Below, piece after piece: positions 42,410 to 51,621 of a stretch of 64,000 bases of DNA. The stretch comes from an uncultured Ruminiclostridium sp. (GTDB lineage Bacteria > Bacillota > Clostridia > Oscillospirales > Ruminococcaceae), in the NCBI GenBank assembly GCA_910579265.1, contig CAJTTE010000007.1:29321-93320 (forward strand). The letters run 5' to 3'. Every line of letters begins with the position of its first letter. The first letter of the stretch is position 1. The notes under the pieces were generated by a model that made no database searches, had not been told where the DNA came from, and saw nothing but the letters and a program-made list of their open reading frames with translations. Position numbers and translations under genes: made by a program.

Positions 42410-43696
42410 TTATTTAACCGCCTTTACTTTATTTACACCGTAAGATTTCAGCGCGTACACAATATCGTCGGTAAAAACCTCTCCCGGCATTATCAAAGGT
42501 ACGCATGGCGGACATGGACATATAATTCCCCCGCATATTCTTTTCGCGGCCATATCGACGGGGATGATCTCATACGGCGAAAAAACCGCTTTCCAAGGCT
42601 TGAGGGCAATGGGAGGAATGAAGAAAAAAGCTTCCCTGCATTGCTTTTTAGTTTTTTCGGGTATGCTTAGGGCAGCTTTTAGTATTTTCGGAAAGTCGCT
42701 TAACGGTTGAGCCGCGGAAAAAAGCAAAACCAAATATCTGCTGTCACAGTATTCGCAGACGATATGCCTTTTTTTAAATTCCTTATTCAATTCAAAGCCG
42801 CTGTATCCGTACTGACAGGCGTCTATGGTTATTCTCATCATATCGCTTTTTTTTAGAATATAACCTGCGCGCTTCAGCTCTGACTTTAAATTTTGTATTT
42901 CCGAAAAGACGATTTCGGCTTTTTCCTTTTCTTCTGAAATAAAATCATTGCAAAGATCAAGACTGTCTAAGATAAGATAGGACGGACTCGAACTGCCGAA
43001 AAGAGACATCATGGTTTTGCCGATTCCGAATAATTCTTCCGGAGCGTTTTCCGATATATGCAGATATGCTCCCCCGGTAAGACACGGAAGCGTCTTGTGA
43101 GCGCTGTCCGCCGTCATATCCGCACCTCTTTTCAAAGGATGGTTCCCGGTAAAGACCAGATATGCTCCATGGGCGTTGTCCGTAAGAAGCGGAACGTTTT
43201 TTTTCTTACATACGCTGGAAATTTTTTCTATATCACATTCTCCGCCGTAATAATCAATGCTTTGGATAAACACGCAAAGAGTGTCTTTGTTTATTTTTTC
43301 TTTTACGGCTTCACTGTCTATATTGCAGGACAGAAAGCCTTCGGGCTTTATCCAGTCAATTTCCAGACCTAAAAGCACACAGGAACTTATCAGACTTTTA
43401 TGGCAGTATCTTGATGCCGCGACGCGGCTTTTTTCCGGATAAAGCGCTTTGACAGAGGCTAACATGGTTTGTACGGCAAGGGTGCTCCCTCCGCAGGAAA
43501 AAAGGGTTTTTCCCGCTCCGAACAGACCGGCGGCGTTCATTTCCGATTGTTTTATTATTCCGTCGCTTTCAAACAGGCTGTCGGCTCCTTCAATTTCGGT
43601 GATATCAAAGGGAGTTTTTTTCCCGCCCGGCATGTGACACCGGACCGGTTTTTCAGCACAATAAGAGACGAGAAAATCATGTATCGGCGTTTTCAT
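42410..43696 (-). CDS. Orn/Lys/Arg decarboxylase-type PLP enzyme (YaaO-like)
   Basis: 428 residues, fold type I. HMPGGKKTPFDITEIEGADS (~residues 21-40) is the usual entry motif, LFSCGGSTLAVQTML the phosphate-binding loop, PLLTDNAHGAYLVFT the cofactor-ring region and ADSAHKTLPCLTGGAYLHIS (~200) carries the PLP lysine. The C-terminal domain ends ICPCPPCVPLIMPGE, typical of the family. It is shorter than B. subtilis YaaO/SpeA-type proteins (~480). The order YaaO-like, darA, holB, ricT mirrors Bacillus except that tmk and yaaR are absent. Specific substrate uncertain. Confidence 0.88.
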   Translation of the reverse strand: MKTPIHDFLVSYCAEKPVRCHMPGGKKTPFDITEIEGADSLFESDGIIKQSEMNAAGLFGAGKTLFSCGGSTLAVQTMLASVKALYPEKSRVAASRYCHKSLISSCVLLGLEIDWIKPEGFLSCNIDSEAVKEKINKDTLCVFIQSIDYYGGECDIEKISSVCKKKNVPLLTDNAHGAYLVFTGNHPLKRGADMTADSAHKTLPCLTGGAYLHISENAPEELFGIGKTMMSLFGSSSPSYLILDSLDLCNDFISEEKEKAEIVFSEIQNLKSELKRAGYILKKSDMMRITIDACQYGYSGFELNKEFKKRHIVCEYCDSRYLVLLFSAAQPLSDFPKILKAALSIPEKTKKQCREAFFFIPPIALKPWKAVFSPYEIIPVDMAAKRICGGIICPCPPCVPLIMPGEVFTDDIVYALKSYGVNKVKAVK

Positions 43697-43766
43697 TTTT
43701 TTCCTTTCATTAAAACGTGTGATTTCGGATAAGCGAAATGTTTTGCTGTTTATTCCGCAGATTTAT

Positions 43767-43946
43767 TTAAGGCAATACCGCACAATGACCGCCTGAGGGC
43801 TTTGCGTGCGGCTTGCTTGCATATTTTTCGTCATCCTACACAAATTCTCCTTGAAATACGTCAGTATTCCTGCACCAAATTTATGCAAGCTGACGAAAAA
43901 TCTGACTGCGCAATTCACACGCAATCGTTGTGCGGTGTTGCCTTAA
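43767..43946 (+). repeat. Family A MITE-like element, copy 6
   Basis: 180 bp, TTAA to TTAA, between the decarboxylase and the CofE-like gene. Small substitutions occur (CCTGAGGGC, GCACCAAATTT, AATCGTTGTGC). It ends 46 bases before the next promoter. Confidence 0.92.
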
Positions 43947-43991
43947 ATCGAGCGGAAACCGTAAATTCAGGTACGGCTTTTCGTTAATCTG

Positions 43992-44020
43992 TTGACTATT
44001 TTTGATATCGGTGGTATAAT
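43992..44020 (+). promoter_or_regulatory. Promoter of the CofE-like gene
   Basis: TTGACT (43992-43997), 17-base spacer, TATAAT (44015-44020); AAAGGAGAGG lies in the leader. Confidence 0.8.
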
Positions 44021-44076
44021 ATTATGTCAATAAAAAACAAAGGAGAGGCCTGTTTCGACAGGCAGAAAATATAGCT

Positions 44077-44862
44077 ATGGAAATGCCGTTTAAACCAAAC
44101 GAGGGCAAGAATCTTACGATCGATACGGATTGGGGTACATATGCCCGCTTTCCGATCAAGACGCATGTGGTCATGAAGGAAGATGTTATGAACGATCTTC
44201 TGGATCAGTATGTGACGGATTATCTTGAAGAAGGGGATATGATATTCATTTCGGAAAAGATAGTCGCCATTACGCAGGGACGAGCTTTAAAGGTAAGTGA
44301 AATAAAAATAAGCAGGCTGGCGAAGTTCCTTGTTAAATTTGTATATAAGTCGGATGCCGGGATAGGCATAGGCGCTCCCTCGACTATGGAGCTCTGTCTT
44401 CGCGAATGCGGCAGAATAAAGGTCCTTTTTGCGGCGGCCGTTGCGGGAGTATGCAAGCTTTTCGGAAAAAGAGGCGTTTTCTATAACATTTTAGGTATGA
44501 AGGCAAGAGCTATCGACGGTCCGAGCGAATTCAACGTACCGCCCTACAACGAATATGCCAAAATGGCTCCTGAGAATCCGGACGGCGCGGCGGCGGACAT
44601 GAAGGCTCATACAGGCGTAGAGGTGGTCATAGTGGACGCCAATGATCTGGGCTGTAATGTGTTGGGTAAAAGCATCAAAGATATCCCGGATAAATTCTGT
44701 GAACAGCTTTATCGGGACAATCCGCATGATCAGGGATTTTGTCAGACGCCGTTGGCAATCGTCCGCAAAGCGGAGAAGCTTGAGGGCAAGGATAAGGATC
44801 TTGCGGAAATGGAACGTGCGAGATTCGATGCGGATAAGGAAACGGACTCGAAACGGCTTTAA
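44077..44862 (+). CDS. CofE-like (F420-0:gamma-glutamyl ligase family) protein
   Basis: 261 residues. The body resembles the N-terminal domain of coenzyme F420:L-glutamate ligase: YLEEGDMIFISEKIVAITQG (~residues 49-68), an alpha/beta core, and VVIVDANDLGCNVLG (~185-199), which parallels the IVDAND metal/nucleotide site of the family. F420 itself is not expected in gut Clostridia, so members there may ligate glutamate to another substrate. Its own promoter, ahead of an ORF-free stretch, makes it monocistronic. Confidence 0.75.
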   Translation: MEMPFKPNEGKNLTIDTDWGTYARFPIKTHVVMKEDVMNDLLDQYVTDYLEEGDMIFISEKIVAITQGRALKVSEIKISRLAKFLVKFVYKSDAGIGIGAPSTMELCLRECGRIKVLFAAAVAGVCKLFGKRGVFYNILGMKARAIDGPSEFNVPPYNEYAKMAPENPDGAAADMKAHTGVEVVIVDANDLGCNVLGKSIKDIPDKFCEQLYRDNPHDQGFCQTPLAIVRKAEKLEGKDKDLAEMERARFDADKETDSKRL

Positions 44863-45383
44863 AGCAAGCCCGGACTTTTTGCTTTTCTATAATTTTTGAT
44901 TATAAAGCGGCAGCTTTGCCGGTTCGGCAATATACCGATCCGCTGGCGGCCGTTTTATGATTTATTTTGCCGTATGCGCAACGGCAGCAACATAAATATA
45001 CCTTGATCCTTTTGCCCTTTGTTCCGATAAGGGTCAATAAGATTTACATTATTCGGACCGATTCAAAGATGTGCTCTTGTTTTTTGAAAATAATACGAAT
45101 ATGATTTTTGAAGTTTTAATCAGTTTTATCCGTATTCGGCTGCCGCCCGCATTTTGCAGGCTCCGGTCGATTTTATATTAATGACCTTTCGGGCGTGCAT
45201 CATGTTTTTTAAGCTGCGTTTTTACGGATGCTCCGCCGTATACGCGGGAATATAAGTTCCGATTAACTGTTCGACCCCGAATGCTCGGTGCAGATGATAA
45301 CAGATGTCTTATTCAGTAAGCCATATGACCCGGTTTTATGATTAACGGCAGTATGTATCGGTTTTGATGGTCATATGATCGAT
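44863..45383. other. Gene-free region before repeat copy A7
   Basis: 520 bases with no frame that resembles a gene and no clear regulatory element. CGGCAGCTTTGCCG just after the CofE-like gene (~44909-44922) could be a weak terminator stem. Confidence 0.4.
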
Positions 45384-45563
45384 TTAAGGCAATACCGCAC
45401 AATGACCGCCTGAGGGCTTTGCGTGCGGCTTGCTTGCATATATTCCGTCAGCTTATACAAATTCTCCTTAAAATACGTCAGTATTCCTGCGCCCAATTTA
45501 TGCAAGCTGACGAAAAATCTGACTGCACAATTCACACGCTATCATTGTGCTGTGTTGCCTTTA
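45384..45563 (+). repeat. Family A MITE-like element, copy 7 (decaying)
   Basis: 180 bp. The left end is consensus; the right end is altered (GTGCTGTGTTGCCTTTA), losing the terminal TTAA, and several interior bases differ. Probably the oldest copy in the window. Confidence 0.85.
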
Positions 45564-46026
45564 TTTTAGAGACTTTCAGAAAGTTTTTCCCGTATACCGC
45601 AACGGAAAGATTTTTCGTAGCATTTTCGCCGTAAAAAACCTATACTTATCCTCTAACAGATATATATGCCGTTTAAAATCACTTTTTATTTTTTTGTTAT
45701 TACTGAGACGTTTTAAGTACGACCGTATTATTTAAACGTTTTTTTGTGAATGAAAATAAGGTTTATCGGCGGTTGTACAAGGATCGTATTATGATAAGGA
45801 TATATGATCCCGTACTGCATTATTTCCGTTGCTTTATCGAGCCGCTTTTTCCGCGAAGAAGCCTTTCGGCTGTCTCCGCAGAAAGCAGGAGGCTTTTATC
45901 AAATGCTTCCCGATGTTGATTCTATATTTTAGAGGGCATTTTTATGTCGATAACGGATCCGGGTTTACGTTATTTTTCCGGGAAAATCAGAATGACTGTA
46001 TTGTTACGGATCATTGAAGGCCGTTT
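45564..46026. other. Gene-free region after repeat copy A7
   Basis: 463 bases with no credible ORF. Plus-strand frames at 45547 and 45829 are short, lack ribosome sites and have no protein-like features. Confidence 0.4.
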
Positions 46027-46350
46027 TCATTTAGTCAGGGATATTGCTCCGTCGCTGTATTTTGCTATAATACTGATCCTCTGTCCTTTTTCATCGGTAT
46101 AAGTGGCGGTAAATCCTGAAAGATCCATAAGCTCTCCGACCCTTACTTCGGAAACGGGAGCTTCGAAAACTGTCTTTCCGAAACAGACTATCATGAAATA
46201 ATTTCCCGATATATTTACCGCTCCTCCGTCACCGAGCTTTACATCCGCTCCTTTTTCATAATCCCTTTGAGTAACGTATTTAAGCTGCTTTTTATCAAGT
46301 CTTCTAAGCTGATCGATAGACATGCAGTTTTTCTTTTTTTTAAAAAACAT
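46027..46350 (-). CDS. Hypothetical protein, PilZ/PH-like small beta protein
   Basis: 107 residues beginning MFFKKKKNCMSIDQLRRLDK, with a GGACA-type site upstream. It is a basic head followed by strand-rich sequence (GGAVNISGNYFMIVCFGKTV, ELMDLSGFTATYTDEKGQRI). I recognise no family; the beta content suggests a small barrel, but this is a guess. It is transcribed away from the pseudokinase gene, so the two may share a regulatory region. Confidence 0.6.
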   Translation of the reverse strand: MFFKKKKNCMSIDQLRRLDKKQLKYVTQRDYEKGADVKLGDGGAVNISGNYFMIVCFGKTVFEAPVSEVRVGELMDLSGFTATYTDEKGQRISIIAKYSDGAISLTK

Positions 46351-46776
46351 TTTAAAAATGTCCTTTCTTCGCCGATCGGAATAACCGTGAACCGGCTTTT
46401 TATATATCGGAAGTCCGTGTACGGGAAAAGCCTTACACCCAGCCGTTTTTTTATTGTTCCGACGGCGAAAAAACCTGAAGGTTACTGTTCGTAATTTTTC
46501 AATCGCAGGTATCAGGACAAATCGATTTTATTTTCGGCGCTATTCCGCTTGGAAAAAACGAATAGGCTTTATACCGAAAAATAAAATACGGAAAAGGCAT
46601 TTTTACAGCATGATCATGAACCGTCAAAATTGTAACCGTTTTGTAACCTTTGTCGGATAAATAAAACACATTGCCCCATATAGGCTTGATCGGATAAACT
46701 TACTTTAATATAACATCAATACGTTTCTTTGTCAATAAAAAGGCAACGCATGGGTCATTTTATTTTTGGTTTTATA

Positions 46777-46805
46777 TTGACAGTTTTAAGTTTTTGAGTT
46801 ACAAT
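46777..46805 (+). promoter_or_regulatory. Promoter of the pseudokinase gene
   Basis: TTGACA (46777-46782), 17-base spacer, TACAAT (46800-46805). It overlaps the longest upstream start at 46794, which supports the internal ATG at 46881 as the real start. The remainder of 46351-46776 shows nothing else. Confidence 0.8.
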
Positions 46806-46880
46806 AAAACAACTTATGTAATCTTCGGATCGATGTCGGTTCAGATTTTTAAATATACTGATATTTACAAAGGTACATCT

Positions 46881-48722
46881 ATGAAAAAAGAAACAAACTT
46901 ATGCATGAACTGCATGGGAGAGCTTAACGATCATGGCACATGCCCCCTTTGCGGATTGTTTGATACACAGGCGTATATGTCGTCCTATCTCGCGCCGAAA
47001 ACTTTTTTGGCCAACCGTTACATTGTGGGAAGGCTTATAAATTATTGCGGTGAATCAGCCCTTTATATCGGATTCGATACCGTGACCGAAAGAAGAGTGA
47101 CGCTGCGCGAATATATGCCGGATACGCTGTGCACCCGGGAAAGGGATCAGGAGTATGTTGCCGTAAAGCCGGATAAGCTTCCGCTTTATAAAACATATCT
47201 GGCGGAGTTCATCGAGCTTCATACGACTTTGATGAATTCGTCCAATATTCAGTGTATCCAGACGGTTTTGGATGTGTTCAGCGAAAACAATACCGCATAT
47301 GCGGTCATGGATTATCTGGGCGGAATAAGCCTCAAATCATATCTCACCAACTGCGGCGAAATACTTACATGGGAGCAGGTCAAGGAACTGTTTCCGCCGG
47401 TGCTTACGGCTTTAAGCATGCTTCACGGGCTTGGCATAATACACAGGGGCATCAGTACATCCAATATTTTTGTAAGCGAAAGAAACGAATTGAAGCTTAT
47501 CGGCTTTTCGATCAGTGCCGCACACACCTCCGACAGCGATATAGGTTATGAGGTCTTCGGAGGATATGCACCTCCCGAACAATATTCGAGCGCAAGACGG
47601 AACGGAAGCTGGACGGATGTTTACGGTATTTCGGCGGTTTTGTACCGCTGTCTTACGGGAATAACACCTCCGACAGCGCCCGAAAGGCTTGCGGATGACA
47701 CGCTGGTAGAGCCTATGCTTATAAACAGGAGCATTCCTAAAAATGTTTCGGATGTTATAATGAAGGGAATGGCATTGGAGGCAGAGCACAGGATCTCCAC
47801 CGTTACAGAATTTGTTGACAGGCTTTTTGAGCAGCCGTCCATACCGGAGGATACCTCCGGGGAAATTTCCATCCCTTCACCAAAGGCGGTTTCAAAAAAT
47901 GCGGCTTCGCCTTCATCTGAAAAGAAAAAAACTATAAGCACGAAAAGCGGAGCGGATAAGGCCCGAAAGGATAAGATCAAATTCATAGTTATAGCATCCG
48001 TACTGGGCGTTATAATATTGGGCTTTTTACTGGCAATGATCATTACGGCTTCAGGCGGCAACGACAATATTGGCGATATTACGACGAGGCCGGCTACAAC
48101 GCCTCATGCTTCCGTCACAACGGCTCCCTTGCCCTCGGAGACAAATTCTTCAGACATTGCGGAAGTCACGACCAATACCGCTGTGATAGGCGAAAGCTAT
48201 GTTATTCCGGATTTTAAGGGCGCGTTCTTCAATACGGTAAGCACAAGCAGTCAATACTCTTATCTTATATTCAATCCTACCTACGACTTTAACAGCGAGT
48301 ATAAACCCGGTCAGATAATCAGTCAGAGTATTAAAGACGGAACATCCGTTTCGTCGGGAACGGAGATAAGCGTTGTTGTCAGCAAGGGACCCGAAAAAGT
48401 CGCATTGCCCGATTATGCAGATATGTCGGTTTCGGATTATGTTAAGGAGCTTTCGGAATTGGGGATAAAATACAGGATCGAGGAAGAGGAATCATCGGAA
48501 GTAAAGGAAGGGAACGTTGTCAGATGCAGCAAGGAGATCGGAGACGATGTTTTCATTGCTGAAAACGAAGAGGTAGTGGTATATTCGGCGGTTAAGCCGG
48601 AAGAAACCACGGTAGTAACTACAACTTTACCGGTGACCACTCCGCCGGTAACTCAGCCCACCGAAATAACGGCCGCTTCATCGACGATCGAGGAAAAACC
48701 GCCTCAGACGAATCAGGAATAA
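46881..48722 (+). CDS. PASTA-domain membrane pseudokinase with N-terminal zinc ribbon
   Basis: About 613 residues from MKKETNLCMNCMGELNDHGT. A zinc-ribbon-like CMNC...CPLCG (residues ~8-27) leads into a Ser/Thr-kinase-like domain (~50-315). The key kinase residues are replaced: the Gly loop reads LINYCGESALY, the VAIK Lys is Arg in VTLREYMPDTL (~75), HRD is HRG in IIHRGISTSNIF (~188), and DFG is GFS in KLIGFSIS (~208). A Ser/Lys-rich linker, one membrane helix (FIVIASVLGVIILGFLLAMI, ~366-388) and two PASTA-like domains outside (~440-570) follow, with a Thr/Pro-rich tail. It probably senses cell-wall fragments without phosphorylating. Confidence 0.85.
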   Translation: MKKETNLCMNCMGELNDHGTCPLCGLFDTQAYMSSYLAPKTFLANRYIVGRLINYCGESALYIGFDTVTERRVTLREYMPDTLCTRERDQEYVAVKPDKLPLYKTYLAEFIELHTTLMNSSNIQCIQTVLDVFSENNTAYAVMDYLGGISLKSYLTNCGEILTWEQVKELFPPVLTALSMLHGLGIIHRGISTSNIFVSERNELKLIGFSISAAHTSDSDIGYEVFGGYAPPEQYSSARRNGSWTDVYGISAVLYRCLTGITPPTAPERLADDTLVEPMLINRSIPKNVSDVIMKGMALEAEHRISTVTEFVDRLFEQPSIPEDTSGEISIPSPKAVSKNAASPSSEKKKTISTKSGADKARKDKIKFIVIASVLGVIILGFLLAMIITASGGNDNIGDITTRPATTPHASVTTAPLPSETNSSDIAEVTTNTAVIGESYVIPDFKGAFFNTVSTSSQYSYLIFNPTYDFNSEYKPGQIISQSIKDGTSVSSGTEISVVVSKGPEKVALPDYADMSVSDYVKELSELGIKYRIEEEESSEVKEGNVVRCSKEIGDDVFIAENEEVVVYSAVKPEETTVVTTTLPVTTPPVTQPTEITAASSTIEEKPPQTNQE

Positions 48723-48985
48723 TACCAATCCCTTTTAAAACTGACGTAATACCCGCAGTTTAAAACGGATCTTACCCCAAACACTGATCCGATAGTTCCA
48801 AAAGGGATCAGTATAAGGGCGGACAGCCTGTTCGTTTTTGACGGTCATACGGCTTGCGCTTATTTCCGTATGGGATTATCCGGTCGGCTGTTTGAAAGGT
48901 TTACGGAAATTTTTCAGTAACTTTCAACGGCGGATCCGCGCCATAGCTCCTTCCCGTATAATGTTACTTGTAATTCCGGATAAAA

Positions 48986-49160
48986 GGGGCTATCCGAAAA
49001 GCCGCAAAGTGCTCGATTTTTAACGACGGCGGATGATTTTCACATCAAAGAATGCCGGTGGTCATCCCAAAGGGATAATTGCGAAATATCCCGTATCTCT
49101 CCGCTTATTTCCTTAAAGCCGTCGTGCTTTAGCGTAATCGTACTTGTTTTCCGATACCCC
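48986..49160 (-). repeat. Family B repeat, copy 5
   Basis: Starts GGGGCTATCCGAAAAGCCGC and ends CTTGTTTTCCGATACCCC, good terminal inverted repeats. The interior has CATCAAAGAATGCCGG, TCATCCCAAAGGGATAA and GCGTAATCGTAC, shared with copies 1, 3 and 6. The rest of 48723-49417 contains a possible hairpin (ACTGATCC/GGGATCAGT, ~48782-48811) after the pseudokinase and nothing else clear. Confidence 0.75.
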
Positions 49161-49417
49161 TATCTTTTTCGCAGGTTTTTGAACGGGGGGATTTCCGGCA
49201 TTTTAAAGCCGTGTCAGTTTTAAGGATTGTCGGAAGCGCTTTTGGATCCAATGAGGGGAAACGGATCTTCCGGTAGGTGCCGCGGTTTAATAAATGACGT
49301 CGACAGACGCGTAACGATCCGCTTTACGACAAGAATCCGATGCTGTTTATTTTAATCGATACGGCGTCGGATTTGATTATTTTAAGGAGCTGGATCAGCT
49401 CCGGAAGGGTGAATAAA

Positions 49418-50548
49418 ATGAATCTTGATGAAATAAGAAAAGAAATAGACGGCATTGACGGAAAGCTGCTCGATCTGTTCGCCGAAAGAATGAAGCTTTG
49501 TGAACAGGTGGCCGAATATAAAGCTCAAAATAAAATGGAGATATTCCAGGGCGGTCGTGAGCAGCAGGTGCTGGATAATATTTCGGGAAAATCCCCCCAG
49601 GGTCTTGAAACAGCCTCAAGACTGTTGTTTTCTCAGATAATGGAAATATCCAAATGTTTGCAGCAGCAGCGGATCACCGAGTTTAAAAGCTTTGAATGCG
49701 CTGAGGACATCGCAGCTGATCCTGTTATAGCCTGTCCTGGAATAGGCGGAAGCTATTCGGAGGAGGCGTGTATAAAAAAATTCGGAGAGAAGGCAAGGAT
49801 CGAATACTATAATACGTTTGAACAGGTATTTATGGCAGTGGATTCCGGTAATGCGGTATACGGAGTCCTTCCGATAGAAAATTCGACCGCAGGGAGCGTG
49901 GATGATACTTACAGCCTTCTGGAAAGATATGACGTGCATATCTGCGGCAGATTGTCCATTCCGGTAAATCATGTTCTTGCCGCAAAAAACAAATCGGAGC
50001 CGAAGATCGTTGTTTCCCACAGACAGGCGCTTCACCAATGCTCCGAATTTATAAAATCAAGAGGATACACGACTCAGAACGCTGACAATACGTCTATAGC
50101 CGCAAAAAGCGTTTCCGAGTCTTTAAGAAACGATACCGCATGCATATGCTCCGCTCACTGCGCAGAACTTTACGGATTGGAGATACTGGCGGATGATATA
50201 GCCGACAGCAACGAAAATCATACCCGTTTCATAATTGTTTCAAAAGAGCTCCGCGTCGAGGAAAACGCCGATGTCGTAAGCATATGCCTTTCTCTTCCTC
50301 ATATAAGCGGTTCGCTGTACAAGCTGCTGACCAGGTTTTATTTTGCCGGACTTAATCTGACCAGAATAGAAAGCCGTCATATGTCGCCGTATATTAAGAA
50401 GAAAGCCGGTACCGACGGTTTTGAAGTAGTTTTTTATCTCGATTTTGAGGGAAGTCTGACAAATGCTGCGGTGGGAAAGCTTCTTAGAAATCTGGAAAAG
50501 GATTGCGGATATTACAAGCTTCTGGGAAGCTATAAGGATACCAACTGA
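49418..50548 (+). CDS. pheA: Bifunctional chorismate mutase/prephenate dehydratase
   Basis: About 376 residues from MNLDEIRKEIDGIDGKLLDL; GGAAGGGTG upstream marks this start, not 49340. A type II chorismate mutase (~1-85), a prephenate dehydratase (~110-285; YGVLPIENSTAGSVDDTYSL and NHTRFIIVSKE hold key residues) and a regulatory ACT domain (~295-370; HISGSLYKLLTRFYFAGLNL and ESRHM, the Phe-binding type motif). It converts chorismate to phenylpyruvate in two steps and should be feedback-inhibited by phenylalanine. Length is standard. No T-box was seen upstream. Confidence 0.95.
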   Translation: MNLDEIRKEIDGIDGKLLDLFAERMKLCEQVAEYKAQNKMEIFQGGREQQVLDNISGKSPQGLETASRLLFSQIMEISKCLQQQRITEFKSFECAEDIAADPVIACPGIGGSYSEEACIKKFGEKARIEYYNTFEQVFMAVDSGNAVYGVLPIENSTAGSVDDTYSLLERYDVHICGRLSIPVNHVLAAKNKSEPKIVVSHRQALHQCSEFIKSRGYTTQNADNTSIAAKSVSESLRNDTACICSAHCAELYGLEILADDIADSNENHTRFIIVSKELRVEENADVVSICLSLPHISGSLYKLLTRFYFAGLNLTRIESRHMSPYIKKKAGTDGFEVVFYLDFEGSLTNAAVGKLLRNLEKDCGYYKLLGSYKDTN

Positions 50549-50733
50549 TTTTTTTATTTCAAATGGCAAAGGCAATATATCGGTTGCTTCAAAAGGACTT
50601 CTGACTGGCTTTTTAGTATCGGGCATAAGATTTTAACTCGAAACGGTGTTCTTGTACCGCCAACTGGCAAAATTTTTTGAGCGCTTTTTGAATGCGGGGA
50701 TCTGTTTCGGATAAAATATTGAGGAGGGGTATC

Positions 50734-51228
50734 ATGCGTATAGGACACGGATATGACGTGCATGTTTTTTCAGATGACAGGCGGCTGATCCTTGGGGGAG
50801 TGGAGATCCCTTTTGATAAGGGGCTGTTGGGACATTCGGATGCAGACGTGCTTCTTCATTCGGTAATGGATTCCATTCTCGGCGCCGCAGGGCTCGGCGA
50901 TATAGGAAAGCTGTTCCCGGATAATGATGACAGTTTTAAGGATATTTCGAGCATTACGCTTCTTGATAAGGTCATTTCGCTTGTTGAAGGCCGGGGATTT
51001 TCAGTCGGCAACATTGACTGCACAGTTATAATGCTGAAACCGAAAATAGCATCTTATACCGAAGAAATGAGAGAGAATATCGCTCGCCATTGTCATATAA
51101 ATCCCGACAGGGTCAATGTCAAGGCAACCACCGAGGAAGGCGAAGGACTGGGGGATAAAGCGGCGGGCGCCCACTGCGTCTGCATACTTAACGAATCGGA
51201 GGGCTTTTTCGGCGGATTGTTTTTTTAG
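50734..51228 (+). CDS. ispF: 2-C-methyl-D-erythritol 2,4-cyclodiphosphate synthase
   Basis: About 164 residues from MRIGHGYDVHVFSDDRRLIL, with GAGGAGGGG seven bases upstream. It acts in the non-mevalonate isoprenoid pathway, forming the cyclic diphosphate. Metal-binding Asp and His are in GYDVH and GHSDADVLLHSVMDSILGA (~residues 38-56), with FPDNDD downstream. The C-terminal active-site loop reads VKATTEEGEGLGDKAAGA rather than the usual TTTEGLGF, a mild variation. Ends at a family B repeat. Confidence 0.96.
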   Translation: MRIGHGYDVHVFSDDRRLILGGVEIPFDKGLLGHSDADVLLHSVMDSILGAAGLGDIGKLFPDNDDSFKDISSITLLDKVISLVEGRGFSVGNIDCTVIMLKPKIASYTEEMRENIARHCHINPDRVNVKATTEEGEGLGDKAAGAHCVCILNESEGFFGGLFF

Positions 51229-51387
51229 CGGTTATCTGAAAAGCCGCAAGATCGTATTTTACTGAATCCGCAGACTTTCCGCGTCAAAGAATGCGGGTGA
51301 TCATCCCCCGTATTTCACAGCTTTTTTCCTTGAAATCGTCATGGTTCAGCGCGATCGTAATATTTTGCTTTGTTTTCGGATATGCCA
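51229..51387 (-). repeat. Family B repeat, copy 6
   Basis: Begins directly after the ispF stop with CGGTTATCTGAAAAGCCGCA and ends TGTTTTCGGATATGCC. The interior CTTTCCGCGTCAAAGAATGC matches copy 1 in inverse orientation and copy 5 directly. Confidence 0.72.
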
Positions 51388-51448
51388 TATCCATTTGGAT
51401 TTTTCATAATTCTATCACAAGAATTTCATAAAACTTTCATAAAAATGC

Positions 51449-51476
51449 TAAAGATAAAACTGAATCCGGTCGATAT
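51449..51476 (+). promoter_or_regulatory. Candidate sigma-28 promoter of the late flagellar operon
   Basis: TAAA (51449-51452), 16-base spacer, GTCGATAT (51469-51476), close to the sigma-28/sigma-D pattern TAAA-N15-GCCGATAT. It lies ~145 bases upstream of flgM, the anti-sigma-28 gene. No sigma-A promoter of equal quality is seen here. Confidence 0.45.
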
Positions 51477-51621
51477 ATTTAATGAAAGAATTTATTCGGG
51501 CAGCCGGTCTTTATACAGCGGTAAAGCAATAACAAAGGGCTTGAGCTTTTAGGACAGACGGCCTCAGATAAAATATAATCTTGGATTGTAAATCGCTTCT
51601 TGTAAAAGAAAGGGTGATATT

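Noticed and set aside
4755..45563. A conserved ~47-residue frame (MRAACLHIFRHLTQILLEIR...) in six of the seven family A copies, and a reverse frame starting MRVNCAVR
   Set aside because: It follows automatically from near-identical repeat DNA, has no ribosome site, and differs by substitutions with no sign of protein-level conservation.
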